DNA from: Roseibium alexandrii DFL-11
GTDB lineage: Bacteria > Pseudomonadota > Alphaproteobacteria > Rhizobiales > Stappiaceae
DNA length: 64,000 nucleotides
NCBI RefSeq assembly: GCF_000158095.2
Contig: NZ_CM011002.1
Location: forward strand, 310,001-374,000
Reading direction: 5' to 3'
Positions 27,776 through 36,816 of this stretch are shown piece after piece. Each line of letters begins with the position of its first letter. Within the stretch, counting starts at the first letter, position 1. The notes under the pieces were generated by a model. The model was not told the DNA's origin. It was given only the letters and a program-made list of their open reading frames with translations, and did no database searches. The position numbers and the translations under genes were made by a program.

Positions 27776-29131
27776 CTAGCCGTAGACCAGATTTGGCAGC
27801 CAGGTGATGATGCCGGGGAACATCATACAGAGCACCAGTCCGATGATTTGCAGCGCCAGGAAGGGCAGGGCGGACTTGAAGATATCCGTCATCGGGATGT
27901 CCGGGGGCGCAACACCGCGCAGATAGAACAGCGCATAGCCAAACGGCGGCGACAAGAAGCTCATCTGCATATTGACGAGATAAAGCACCCCGAACCAAAG
28001 GACGAGGTCGTCCGGGTTGTCCAGACCGAACGCTGCTGCACCGAGCGCTTTGACGATCGGCACAAAGATCGGCACACAAAGCAGCAGGATCCCGACCCAG
28101 TCGAGGAACATTCCAAGGATCACCAGCACCACCTGCATCAGGATCAGGATACCCCAGGGTCCAAGGCCAGTGGCTTCCAACGCGCCTTGCACAAACTGCT
28201 GGCCGCCTTCCAGGACGTAAAGCCCGACGAAGATGGTGGCACCGAACATGATCCAGATGACCATGGCGGAGGCCTTGAGGGTTGTCAGAGAGGCCTCGCG
28301 CAGTGTCTGCCAGTCGAGGTTCCGGTGAATGGCGGCTACGATGATTGCCCCGAAAGTCCCAATCCCTGCCGCTTCCACCGGCGTTGCAACACCGGTAAAG
28401 ATGACCCCGAGAACGATTGCGATCAGCGCTATCGGCGCCGACATGCCGGACATCAGCCGCATTTTTTCCTTAAAGGGAATGCGCTCTTCTTCCGGGATCG
28501 GCGGGCCTTTTTCAGGGCTGATCGTGCAGGATATGATCACGTAGAGGATGTACATGCCCGAGAGCAACAGCCCCGGCACGACCGCCCCGATGAACAGCTC
28601 TCCGACGGATTGTTCGGCCACGACGGCATAGATGATCGCAAGGATCGACGGCGGGATTAGAATTCCGAGCGTGCCGCCGGCCATGATCGATCCCATGGCG
28701 ATCTTTGGGTCATAGTGGCGTTTCAGCATGGCAGGCAGGGCGATGATGCCCATGGTAACCACCGCCGCACCGATCACACCTACCATCGCCGCCAGAATCG
28801 TGGACGCAATGATGGTTGCTGCCGCCAGTCCGCCCTTAACGCCCCCGAGCACCTTATAGATGACATCGAACATATCATTGATGATGCCCGCTCGCTCCAG
28901 CATCGACGCCATGAAGATGAACAAAGGGATCGCCGAGAGCTGGTAGTTCGTCATCAGCGGGAAGATGCGCGACGGAACGATGTTAAGCGCGCGTTCGTCG
29001 CCCAAAATGAACAGGAACACGCAGGCCAAGCCACCGGTCACGAAGGCGAGCGGAAGGCCCGCCATCAACAGCACCAGCAGCGATCCGAACATGATGAGTG
29101 TCAGCCACTCAATGCCAATTTCAAGACCCAT
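27776..29131 (-). CDS. TRAP transporter large permease (DctM)
   Basis: Membrane subunit of 451 residues with about 12 hydrophobic segments, typical DctM length. It has the family-rich GVIGAAVVTMGIIALPAMLKRH and GGTLGILIPPSILAIIY stretches that shape the substrate and Na+ path. It works with the small permease and the periplasmic binding protein encoded upstream on the same strand. The gene starts one base after a structured repeat element, which supplies its ribosome site (AAGGA at 29142-29146). The substrate, probably a carboxylate, is not certain. Confidence 0.93.
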   Translation of the reverse strand: MGLEIGIEWLTLIMFGSLLVLLMAGLPLAFVTGGLACVFLFILGDERALNIVPSRIFPLMTNYQLSAIPLFIFMASMLERAGIINDMFDVIYKVLGGVKGGLAAATIIASTILAAMVGVIGAAVVTMGIIALPAMLKRHYDPKIAMGSIMAGGTLGILIPPSILAIIYAVVAEQSVGELFIGAVVPGLLLSGMYILYVIISCTISPEKGPPIPEEERIPFKEKMRLMSGMSAPIALIAIVLGVIFTGVATPVEAAGIGTFGAIIVAAIHRNLDWQTLREASLTTLKASAMVIWIMFGATIFVGLYVLEGGQQFVQGALEATGLGPWGILILMQVVLVILGMFLDWVGILLLCVPIFVPIVKALGAAAFGLDNPDDLVLWFGVLYLVNMQMSFLSPPFGYALFYLRGVAPPDIPMTDIFKSALPFLALQIIGLVLCMMFPGIITWLPNLVYG

Positions 29132-29436
29132 CGTTAGAGTGTCCTTCGATCAAATTGAGCCATTTGACCGCGACGATTTTGGTCGTTGGCAGGGCGGTTC
29201 GCGCGCCGTGGTGTGTCCCACCACAAGGGTGACCCAACGCCGCCAGGGGGCAAAATCGTCCGGCCCCTTTCTTGTGAATCTGAAGCTGAGCTTGTTTTTC
29301 TCGGATGAAGCCATCTGTTCCATCGGCTGCGTTCCGCCGTTTGCACGATGTGCCGCATCGTGCAAACGGCGCGCCTTGCCGAGTGAAACCGATGGCTTCA
29401 TCAAATGACGCGATTTGACCGAATGACACTCTAAGC
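29132..29436. mobile_element. MITE-like repeat element inside the TRAP operon
   Basis: About 305 bases bounded by inverted ends: 29134-29167 and 29401-29434 match at 29 of 34 positions when one is reversed (shared blocks TTAGAGTGTC, TTCG, TCAAAT and CATTTGA). Inside are a 12-bp repeat GATGAAGCCATC/GATGGCTTCATC at 29304-29315 and 29391-29402, a perfect 15-bp hairpin at 29336-29370, and GACGATTTT/AAAATCGTC. No transposase reading frame is present. The right end provides the stop codon of the small permease gene and the left end the ribosome site of dctM. This layout fits a non-autonomous transposon relic or structured intergenic repeat. I cannot see other copies in the window. Confidence 0.7.
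29336..29370. repeat. Perfect 15-bp hairpin within the MITE-like element
   Basis: GCCGTTTGCACGATG and its exact inverse CATCGTGCAAACGGC flank a five-base loop (TGCCG). It is nested inside the 12-bp repeat of the element. Confidence 0.9.
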
Positions 29437-30753
29437 CCTCCCCACAAGCGCGCGGAGGTCCTGCGCGAATTTCGATACGCCTTGAAGCACCAAGAGCAGC
29501 CCGCCGATAATCATGACCATTTTCATCGGCCACAAGGGGACTTCCCACTCGTTGAAGCTGATCTCGCCCCAGCGGATGTTCGGGTCAGTCCACTGCGCAA
29601 GGTTCCAGCTGGTGATGACTTCGGTAAAGCCGATCTCGCCTCGAGCCCAATCCGAAATCAGGGAATTTCCTGAGGGAACGGCAATCGCGTCGAACGCGAA
29701 AATCCAGGATGTCACCAGAAGCGTGCCGGCAAAGATGAAGAAGAATACCGATGTCAGCAGATCCACGATCGCCTTGCGGCGTTTGGAAAGTGGCGCGTAG
29801 AAAATATCGACCCGGACGTGGGATTCTGTCAGCATCGCATAGGAGCCCGCAATCAGGTATTGCATGCCGAACATCAAGTACATGGCTTCGTGTGCCCAGT
29901 TCGTGGGGCTGCCGAAGACATAGCGGCTCATAACCTCGAAGTAGTAGACAATCACTGCGATCACGGCCCAATAAGCCACAAACTCACCACAGAAAAGCGA
30001 GAGGCGGTCGATCCAACCGGTCCAGCCGCTCGACACGTAACTTGCGTCGTCTTTCCGCTCGGCCTCTTCAAGGGCTTTGAGTTTGATCTCGGCTTCGCTG
30101 AGCTCTGGTTCTGGCGGCAGGTTGGCGTTGGCCTTGCGCACCAGACCGGGCAGGAGGAACACGTCAATTGCCACCCCGGCCAGGATCAGCCAGAAGGCAT
30201 ACTTCGCGATGTTTTGCCAGAACTCCAGATTGGCTTGCGCTTCTTCAGCCGCTGGCCGTCCGGTTTCCAGGTCCGCTTCGGCCGCGGCCATGCGCTCGCG
30301 GCCCTGTTCGATCCGTTGTTCGGCCCGGCGAACATCCCGCTGGGCGCGCCGTTCGGCTATACTTCCAGTTTCCGCCTCTGCAAGCTTCTGGCGCATCCCC
30401 GGCAGTTCAGCTTCGGCAGAGGTGACCCGGCCGCCTTCACGGTCAAGGGTCCGTTCAGCCTGCCTGACAAGGTTGGACATGTCGGAAGTGACCGAACGGG
30501 CGTCCTGGCCCTGGGAATTGGCAAAAAGAATGACAATGAAGACCGGGATATAGAGCAAGCCGATCATGCTCTTGAGGTAAAGCCTATGCAGCCCCAAAAT
30601 GCCGCCTGTAATCAAGATGAAGTAGCCCAGAACGGTTGAATATTTCCGTTCTTTGGGTTTTGGCCGTTTGGCCAGAGTTGCCGCAACGATCGGAAACAGG
30701 ATCAAGCCGAGCCAATAGGCCCAGTGCGGCAGAGTGAAATCCAATTGAGGCAT
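29431..30753 (-). CDS. TRAP transporter small permease (DctQ) with N-terminal TM2-like and coiled-coil extension
   Basis: Protein of 440 residues, more than twice the usual 160-200 for DctQ. The last 190 residues are DctQ (from about 245: GWIDRLSLFCGEFVAYWAVIAV, EVMSRYVFGSP, YAMLTESHVRVDIFY). Before it are three hydrophobic segments around 13-78 that contain GGILGLHRLYLKS, resembling TM2 domains, then a charged heptad-rich coiled coil at about 85-180 (RAQRDVRRAEQRIEQGRERM), then another membrane segment at about 183-205. The extra part is unusual and its function is unknown. The stop codon TAG lies in the right end of the repeat element. It lies between dctP and dctM in the operon. Confidence 0.87.
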   Translation of the reverse strand: MPQLDFTLPHWAYWLGLILFPIVAATLAKRPKPKERKYSTVLGYFILITGGILGLHRLYLKSMIGLLYIPVFIVILFANSQGQDARSVTSDMSNLVRQAERTLDREGGRVTSAEAELPGMRQKLAEAETGSIAERRAQRDVRRAEQRIEQGRERMAAAEADLETGRPAAEEAQANLEFWQNIAKYAFWLILAGVAIDVFLLPGLVRKANANLPPEPELSEAEIKLKALEEAERKDDASYVSSGWTGWIDRLSLFCGEFVAYWAVIAVIVYYFEVMSRYVFGSPTNWAHEAMYLMFGMQYLIAGSYAMLTESHVRVDIFYAPLSKRRKAIVDLLTSVFFFIFAGTLLVTSWIFAFDAIAVPSGNSLISDWARGEIGFTEVITSWNLAQWTDPNIRWGEISFNEWEVPLWPMKMVMIIGGLLLVLQGVSKFAQDLRALVGRA

Positions 30754-30899
30754 GCCTTGTCCTTCCCCCGGACAGCCGCAGTCTCCGCATGAAGAGGCGT
30801 CTGCCCTGACACCTGTTGCTTGCTGACCTTTACAAAAGGCTGCACAGCTCAGGGTGGCGTGCAGTGTTGTTCGGCGAACCTAACGTCGATGTGAGGGGG

Positions 30900-30919
30900 C
30901 CGCGCAGTTTCCTGCGCGG
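30900..30919 (-). other. Intercistronic hairpin between dctP and dctQ
   Basis: Stem CCGCGCAG/CTGCGCGG with a TTTC loop in the 199-base gap after the binding-protein gene. There is no T run, so it probably protects the dctP message or lets only part of transcription continue to the permease genes. Confidence 0.55.
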
Positions 30920-30952
30920 ACCTGGTGATTTCCGAAGTGGCTGATTTTTGGC

Positions 30953-32059
30953 TTAGAGCTTCAGCTCAAGGCCTTCCGTCAAAGACGGATCCACGTAGCC
31001 AAGCGAGCCGGACATCATGTAGTCGAGCTGCATTTTGAACACACGGGCGCTGTCTGCGTCGCGGTTGGCATAGTTGAACCAGATCGGAACGGCAATTTCG
31101 GTCATCAGCTCGACGTCGTCTTGCGTCAGGCGGGTAACTTCCGTGCCGTCTGCCTCGAACTTCGCCCAGGCATCCTGGTCGGCTTTCTGGATCGCAGCAT
31201 GGTGTGCGTCGGAGTAGACATGTGTTTCCATCTCGACGAACTGCTGCATTTGCGGGCTGAGCTTGTTCCAGGCGTCCATACCGACTGTGATGTCCATGAT
31301 GTCGACCGGCTGGTAGAGCGACATGAACCCGGGAGGCCCCATCACGATGTAGTCGGTGACCTGGCTGAACCCAAGCGCATAGTTGACCGCCGGACCGACA
31401 TAATCGGCAACGTCGATCGTGCCTTTTTCAAGGGCCGGGAAAATCTCGGAACCTGGAAGAACGGTGGTTTCTGCGCCAATTTCGGTAAACACCTCGGCAA
31501 CCATACCGCCCGGCAGGCGCATCTTGCGGCCGCGGAAGTCGTCGATGGACCGGATCGGAACCTTGGAGTGGATGATGTTCGGGCCGTGGTGGACCGGACC
31601 TACGAATTTCATGCCCTGCTTCTCATAGAGCTCACGGGCGATATCGATGCCGCCGAGGCCGTAGTAGAAAACATCAAATTCATGCGGGTTGCGCAGACCG
31701 AGCGGGATCGATGTCAGGAAGGTTGCCGCCGGTATGATGCCCTGCGCGTAGATCGTAAACGGGTTTACGGCATCCAGAACACCGTTTTTCACCGCGTCAT
31801 AGAGCTGAAAGTCACCAACTACGTCGTTCGCGCCGAACGGCTGAAATGCCAATTCACCGCCGGTTTTCTCAACGATCGTTGCACACCAGTCCTTGAAAAT
31901 CTGCAGGCCTGCACCGCCCGGCCACGAGGTCTGGATTTTCCAAGTGGTCGTTTGCCCTTGGGCAGTTGCGATGTGAGGGGCAGCGAGTGTGGCGGCACCG
32001 GCAACGCCAGCACCTGCGATGCCACGAAGCGCGTCGCGGCGGGTCGTAAGCTTTTTCAT
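30953..32059 (-). CDS. TRAP transporter substrate-binding protein (DctP/TakP type)
   Basis: Periplasmic binding protein of 368 residues. It starts MKKLTTRRDALRGIAGAGVA, a twin-arginine (Tat) signal with cleavage after a run ending HIATAQG. The longer reading to 32119 is leader. The mature part resembles TakP-like receptors for 2-oxoacids or lactate: ELAFQPFGANDVVGDFQLYD, SIDDFRGRKMRLPGGMVAEV and the ALEKGTIDVADYVGP segment near the binding arginine. First gene of the operon with the permeases, separated by a hairpin. The substrate is inferred from the family. Confidence 0.92.
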   Translation of the reverse strand: MKKLTTRRDALRGIAGAGVAGAATLAAPHIATAQGQTTTWKIQTSWPGGAGLQIFKDWCATIVEKTGGELAFQPFGANDVVGDFQLYDAVKNGVLDAVNPFTIYAQGIIPAATFLTSIPLGLRNPHEFDVFYYGLGGIDIARELYEKQGMKFVGPVHHGPNIIHSKVPIRSIDDFRGRKMRLPGGMVAEVFTEIGAETTVLPGSEIFPALEKGTIDVADYVGPAVNYALGFSQVTDYIVMGPPGFMSLYQPVDIMDITVGMDAWNKLSPQMQQFVEMETHVYSDAHHAAIQKADQDAWAKFEADGTEVTRLTQDDVELMTEIAVPIWFNYANRDADSARVFKMQLDYMMSGSLGYVDPSLTEGLELKL

Positions 32060-32382
32060 AAATTCCTCCCAATTTGCTTGAGAGAGGTGGTCTAGAGAGC
32101 GTTTCGGCAGGCCTCCCAACCGTGCCGTTGGATTCTCCCGTCATATGCATCCTTCCAGGCTATGCCGCGAAAGTGCAAAAAGTTTAACGGGTTAGTAGAT
32201 TGCCCTCTGTTTTTTATCTCCCAGCAAGGTAAGAGGATAGGACAGTTTCAAAGATCGGCAACTATGCGATCTAAGATAAATATTTTTTCTTTTTTGGAAA
32301 TAATCGGTTCGACTATCAATTTATATGAGCATAATGGAAACTATCCATTTTAAAAAGTTATCTGTCAGCCATGAAGATCCGG
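32060..32382. other. AT-rich intergenic region upstream of the TRAP operon
   Basis: A gap of 323 bases without a supported gene. The portion from about 32260 to 32350 is AT-rich and should hold the TRAP operon promoter. The stop of the haloacid dehalogenase gene lies at the right edge. No operator was recognised. Confidence 0.5.
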
Positions 32383-33045
32383 TCAGCCCAAAGCTGCCAG
32401 GCCAGTCAAATCTGCAAGAACTGCCTTTGGGGCAAGGTCGGTGTATTCATCAGGCATTCCGGTGCGGTTCATCCAGACCGTCCGGAAGCCAAACGCGGTT
32501 GCGCCGGCAACATCCCATCGATTGGAAGACTGGAAAGAGACTTCTTCCGGATAGATGCGGAAATGGGTCGTCACCATTTCGTAGGTTTGCGGATTTGTTT
32601 TGAAGGTCCGGAGCTCGTCAACGGAAAAGATCTCATCAAACAGTTCGGTGAGGCCTGAAGCTTTGGCCGCTGCATCAAGCATGGCCGGCGACCCGTTTGA
32701 CAGGATCGCGATCTTGGCACCCGTTGCTTTCAGGTCGGTCAAAACCTGCGGGACTTCCGGATAGCAATCCAATTCCCAGTACGCATTCAGGAGGTCGTCT
32801 TTCATCGACTTGTCGGCCGTTGGAACCAGCGCAAAGGCGGTGTCCAAACCTTCCTGGGTCAATTCCCAGAAGTCTTTGTACTGGCCCATCAAGGCGCGCA
32901 CCCAGGAATATTCAAGCTGCTTCTCACGCCACAGAGAGGACAGCCGTTGCGCGTCCGGACCCAGTTTGGCTGCATGTTTGCGCACAGCGGCATGCACATC
33001 AAACAAAGTTCCATAAGCGTCAAAGACATAAGCGGCGTGAGCCAT
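32383..33045 (-). CDS. (S)-2-haloacid dehalogenase type II (HAD superfamily)
   Basis: HAD hydrolase of 220 residues, the typical length of L-2-haloacid dehalogenases. The start is the ATG of MAHAAYVFDAYGTLFD with AAGGA six bases upstream. The nucleophile Asp is Asp9, and SNGSPAML provides the second motif, with the family-specific SSNRWDVAGATAFGFRTVWM near the C-terminus containing the catalytic Asp. The enzyme removes halogen from short 2-haloacids, giving hydroxyacids; many family members serve marine bacteria. A single gene next to the VOC protein on the same strand. Confidence 0.9.
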   Translation of the reverse strand: MAHAAYVFDAYGTLFDVHAAVRKHAAKLGPDAQRLSSLWREKQLEYSWVRALMGQYKDFWELTQEGLDTAFALVPTADKSMKDDLLNAYWELDCYPEVPQVLTDLKATGAKIAILSNGSPAMLDAAAKASGLTELFDEIFSVDELRTFKTNPQTYEMVTTHFRIYPEEVSFQSSNRWDVAGATAFGFRTVWMNRTGMPDEYTDLAPKAVLADLTGLAALG

Positions 33046-33160
33046 AACGGATCCTTCAGCACAAGAAATACACGGACGCGGCAGAGAACCTTGAGTCTGG
33101 AACAAGGTCAAGCAAAAGCCGTTCGAATAAAATCAAATGTCCAACGCCGTTGCCGTCCCG

Positions 33161-33598
33161 TCACGGCTGTGGGTCAGGCAGCAGCACGGAGCCGTCGTCT
33201 GTGACGGTCCAGAATGGGTTGAATGCGATTTCCAGCAAATGCCGACCAGGGACTTCAACGTAGGAGGAATATCCTCCCCAGAACGCCTCCTGGGGTTCTT
33301 TAACTGAGCGAGCGCCCGCAGCGACCGCTTTGGCGAACATCGTGTCGACATCGTCGCGCGCCTTGGCGTTCCAAGCGAGGGTCATGGCGCCAAATGGTGC
33401 AGTAGTGACCTTAGAACCGATCTCGTCCTCAAGGGCGTTGCGATCATAGAGTGCGAACACACCGCCCGGTATCTGGAAAAAAACGACGTGCGGGGAGGGG
33501 GCCGCATTCACCTGCCACCCCAAACCGGTCTCAAAAAAGGCCCTTGCCGTCATGATATCGGGAACAATGAGGGTAATCATTGAAATGCGCTGATCCAT
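33161..33598 (-). CDS. VOC family protein (glyoxalase/bleomycin-resistance fold)
   Basis: Cytoplasmic protein of 145 residues with the paired beta-alpha-beta fold of the vicinal oxygen chelate family (SMITLIVPDIMTARAFFETG, later VKEPQEAFWGGYSSYVEVPG and HLLEIAFNPFW). The start is the ATG of MDQRISMITL, with GGAG nine bases upstream; a longer reading adds nine codons. Many VOC proteins bind a metal through His/Glu; here the Glu of HLLEIA is present, but the first-half ligand is not clear. Substrate unknown. It lies upstream of the haloacid dehalogenase on the same strand. Confidence 0.85.
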   Translation of the reverse strand: MDQRISMITLIVPDIMTARAFFETGLGWQVNAAPSPHVVFFQIPGGVFALYDRNALEDEIGSKVTTAPFGAMTLAWNAKARDDVDTMFAKAVAAGARSVKEPQEAFWGGYSSYVEVPGRHLLEIAFNPFWTVTDDGSVLLPDPQP

Positions 33599-33929
33599 TA
33601 CGAGTTTCTCCAAATTAATGAACAAAGAGGGAACAAAATATCGATGATGCGGTTTTCTTGCAAGCTCTGATCCCTAATTCGCGCTATGGAAAAATTTTTT
33701 CCTTGGCGGCAAAGGGGGCGGTGATCCTGACTCATTGCAAAAAAATTAGACTGGAAGAAAAATTCCAAATTGTTGAGCCGATGGAACAATTACAATCCGC
33801 AAACGTCAGATGCGAGAATTATATTACTCGCAATCCAGATGTTGCGGGTAAGCTATTGACCCGCGGGCGGTAGCGGTGTTCTGTCCGGTCACGGAAAACA
33901 AATACCCAGAATGATCGAAAGGGAGAACG
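33599..33929. other. Intergenic region between the VOC and aminotransferase genes
   Basis: A divergent gap of 331 bases without a supported gene, AT-rich in its left part, presumably with promoters for both flanking genes. No clear operator was recognised. Confidence 0.5.
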
Positions 33930-34787
33930 ATGAGCGGCTGGAGCGACACCTGGACCTGGATTGACGGGACTTGGCACGAGGGAAATCCGCCGATCATGGG
34001 GCCGCGGACCCACGCATCCTGGCTCGGGTCAAGTGTGTTCGACGGCGCTCGTTTTTTCGATGGCGTGATGCCGGACATCGATCTCCATAGCCAACGGGTG
34101 AACGATTCCGCAGTTGCTCTCGGCATGAAGCCAACCATGAAGGTTGGGGAGATGGTGGAGCTGACCAAGGAAGGCTGCGCCAAGTTCGGCAGCGACACGC
34201 AGATCTACGTCAAACCGATGTATTGGGTGGAAGGCGATGGACCGGGTGTCATCAGCGGAGATCCGGACAGTACGAGGTTCTGTTTGTGTCTGTTTGATGC
34301 ACCCATGGCACCGAGGGATGCTGCGTCCAGTATCACGCTCTCTCCGTTCCGCCGTCCGACCATGGAATGCATGCCGGTTAATGCAAAGGCAGGGTGCCTT
34401 TACCCAAATAATGCGCGTGCGATGCTGGAGGCCAAGGGGCGGGGGTTCGACAATGCCGTGGTCCGCGACATGCTGGGCAACGTTGCCGAACTGACGTCTG
34501 CGAACATTTTCATGGCCAAGGATGGGAAAGTCCACACGCCGGCGCCGAACGGCACATTCCTGAACGGGATCACCCGCCAGCGCGTTATTCATTTGCTGCG
34601 CTCTGCTGGATATGACGTCTTTGAGCGTACACTCGGTTATGACGAATTTTTGGAGGCCGATGAAATCTTCTCATCCGGCAACTACAACAAGGTGACTCCG
34701 GTCAATCGGATCGAGGAGCGTGATCTGCAGCCAGGTCCGATTGCCGCCCGGGCACGAGACCTTTACTGGGAGTTTTCCCACGCCTGA
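33930..34787 (+). CDS. Branched-chain amino acid aminotransferase-like, class IV
   Basis: PLP enzyme of 285 residues of the IlvE/D-amino-acid aminotransferase family (fold type IV). It shows GSSVFDGARFFDG near the N-terminus, the PLP lysine in NAKAGCLYPN, and the phosphate-binding AELTSANIFMAKDGKV plus TFLNGITRQRVI stretches. ATG with AAAGGGAG upstream. It likely transaminates branched-chain or similar 2-oxoacids, though other class IV reactions (D-amino acids, 4-amino-4-deoxychorismate) cannot be excluded. A single gene with a strong terminator after it. Confidence 0.92.
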   Translation: MSGWSDTWTWIDGTWHEGNPPIMGPRTHASWLGSSVFDGARFFDGVMPDIDLHSQRVNDSAVALGMKPTMKVGEMVELTKEGCAKFGSDTQIYVKPMYWVEGDGPGVISGDPDSTRFCLCLFDAPMAPRDAASSITLSPFRRPTMECMPVNAKAGCLYPNNARAMLEAKGRGFDNAVVRDMLGNVAELTSANIFMAKDGKVHTPAPNGTFLNGITRQRVIHLLRSAGYDVFERTLGYDEFLEADEIFSSGNYNKVTPVNRIEERDLQPGPIAARARDLYWEFSHA

Positions 34788-34810
34788 TTTGGGTCGCTCA
34801 TTCGAACAGA

Positions 34811-34846
34811 CAAAAGCCCTGCAATGCGTCCATTGCAGGGCTTTTT
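34811..34846. terminator. Bidirectional terminator between the aminotransferase and a secreted-protein gene
   Basis: An 11-bp stem GCCCTGCAATG/CATTGCAGGGC with a CGTC loop, followed by TTTTT on the plus strand and preceded by AAAA. It lies between convergent genes. Confidence 0.88.
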
Positions 34847-34865
34847 GTTGAGCTGCAGCGTCCGG

Positions 34866-35201
34866 TTAGTTCTGAACGCGAACCGGTTGGACTTTCGGGG
34901 CCAAAAGTGTCGTGTTGGCACGCTTGGCATTCGTGAGCGCAGAGCGTTGCATGGACTTGACCTTGTATCCTGATAGTGTTCCAAGGCTTGCGCTGTGCAC
35001 GCTGTCGCAATGGTTCAGGACTTCATCGTAACAGCTGTTTGGATAGCCCGGTGTGGTCTGGTTACAATGGGAAATCCAGTTGTTGTAGCATTCGCCAAGT
35101 GTAGATCCGTCACTTGGTGGTGCAGCAAACGCTGCTGTGGCGCCGAATGAAATAGATCCTGCAAGTGCTGCAGTTTTAATGACTGAATTTACAAGTTTCA
35201 C
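34866..35201 (-). CDS. Small secreted protein, unknown family
   Basis: A 111-residue protein that I do not recognise. The N-terminus VKLVNSVIKTAALAGSISFG, then ATAAFAAPP, is a clear signal peptide with cleavage after AFA. The mature part carries four cysteines (ECYNNW, SHCNQ, NSCYDE, NHCDS) in a compact region, predicting two disulfides, then a basic tail. The start is a GTG with GGGAG at good distance; an in-frame ATG six codons earlier overlaps that site. Likely periplasmic or secreted. Confidence 0.7.
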   Translation of the reverse strand: MKLVNSVIKTAALAGSISFGATAAFAAPPSDGSTLGECYNNWISHCNQTTPGYPNSCYDEVLNHCDSVHSASLGTLSGYKVKSMQRSALTNAKRANTTLLAPKVQPVRVQN

Positions 35202-35346
35202 ATCTTTCTCCCAAGTCATATGCAGTCGTTATTGACTGTGACCCGGAATGTAATGACGGAATTCAGACCCTGACGTGTTCTAAATCACACGTTTTCAATT
35301 TAGATAAAATTTGATCATTTATTGGTGAGTGAAGTTTGGCGGTAGG

Positions 35347-36522
35347 TCACAGCCCGGCAAGGGCGGCCGCGATCACAAGAGCAATGGCCGCGGCAATGGA
35401 TGGTGCCTGAAAGGACCCCGTCACGCCATGCAACTGCCCGGCGATCCATGGTCCTGCCGCCTGACCAAGGCCGAAGCTGGCTGTCAGGGTCGCCAGCATC
35501 TGGCGGACTGCAGACGTCCCTGCTTCTGCGGTCAAACGGCGCCCTTCGGCGAGACCGAGGGCAGTGATGCCCATAAAGGTTCCGCCGAGTAGCGCTGCTC
35601 CGATTAGAAAGATTGCTGGCGAGGTGCTTACTGCTGTCATCGCAACGCCGCCTGCCTCAACAAGACATGCCAACGCAAAGGCCCGGCGGGCACCGAGTTT
35701 GGCGGCGATTAAGTTCCAAACATAGATTGATGGCGCTGCCGACAGACCAACAATCAGCCAGACAAATGGTTCAATCTCTGTCAAGGACGGGGTCGTGCGT
35801 GCCATGACCGAAACAAAGGTTGCGGTGATGACATACCCGAAGCCGAACAGACCATAAGCGGCAACCAGACGGATGACCGTTGGAGACCAGGGGCGTCTGC
35901 CATCTTCTCGGGCGCGACCGCCATCTGTCGGTGCCGCCAGTGAAGCGCTTGATCTCGCCGGAACGAGTACGGTGGCCCCTGCCAGCAGGATTGCGGTCGC
36001 CAGTCCGCTTGCAAGCCACAAGGTTTGCCAGTCCGCAGTGTTGTGATTGAGAGCCGCGATCAGGACAGCGGAGAGGGCAATGCCAATGCCAACTCCAGAA
36101 AAATGCACTGCAGACAGGGCGCTGTGACCGGCTGTGGTCAGCCGTTCCAATATAAGGGTGGTCGAAAAAACGAGAACGAAGGCGCTGGCCAGGCCGCTGA
36201 TGAATCGGACCATCATGAAGAACCAGACATCGCTGGTGAGGGCCATGGCTGCACTCGTCAGAGCACTGAGCGCGAGCCCAGCAAGGAACCAGGTTCTGGG
36301 TGTTCCGCCCAAAAAACGGGATGCGCCGATCAGAGCGCCAGTCAGATAACCGAGAAAATTCGCAGATGCGATGAGCCCGGCCGCACTCGGCGTCAGCGGG
36401 ATGCCCTCGGCCATGGAGGGGAGGATCGGGGTGTAGACGAACCGTCCAATGCCCATGGCCGCGGCCAGTGCCAGCAACCCACCAAGTGCGAGGCAAACCG
36501 AACTCCAAAAGGACTGTTTCAT
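35347..36522 (-). CDS. MFS transporter (YbfB/YjiJ-like)
   Basis: Inner-membrane transporter of 391 residues with about 12 hydrophobic segments. The N-terminus GRFVYTPILPSMAEGIPLTP and SANFLGYLTGALIGASRF match the YbfB/YjiJ family of the major facilitator superfamily, as does the length. Substrate unknown, possibly an efflux carrier. It starts with MKQSFWSSVC and stands as a single gene divergent from the solute-binding protein pair. Confidence 0.88.
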   Translation of the reverse strand: MKQSFWSSVCLALGGLLALAAAMGIGRFVYTPILPSMAEGIPLTPSAAGLIASANFLGYLTGALIGASRFLGGTPRTWFLAGLALSALTSAAMALTSDVWFFMMVRFISGLASAFVLVFSTTLILERLTTAGHSALSAVHFSGVGIGIALSAVLIAALNHNTADWQTLWLASGLATAILLAGATVLVPARSSASLAAPTDGGRAREDGRRPWSPTVIRLVAAYGLFGFGYVITATFVSVMARTTPSLTEIEPFVWLIVGLSAAPSIYVWNLIAAKLGARRAFALACLVEAGGVAMTAVSTSPAIFLIGAALLGGTFMGITALGLAEGRRLTAEAGTSAVRQMLATLTASFGLGQAAGPWIAGQLHGVTGSFQAPSIAAAIALVIAAALAGL

Positions 36523-36816
36523 GGAAGGATGTCTTGTGTCTGGAACGGCGGGCGGAAATATCCAGAAATGTTTGTAGATGCCGGTTTATGGCCCTGCAAG
36601 CCTTCAACTGAAGGGGGGGGGCATGATTGTGTCTAATCAAATTGTCTGGTGTGTAGATAAGTATTATTAACAGTTAAAACAAATATTCGCGGCACTGAAC
36701 GTGCGTAAAAGCGACATGGTTTCACTTCGGAAATTTCTTATTCATTGTTCGTTCGTAGTGTTGGTACGCTCACTCGTGAGCACGAAACACAATTAAGTAT
36801 CAGGCAGGACGAACAC

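Noticed and set aside
29150..29548. Minus-strand open frames within the MITE-like element
   Set aside because: They are created by the inverted repeats and hairpins and have no independent support as genes.
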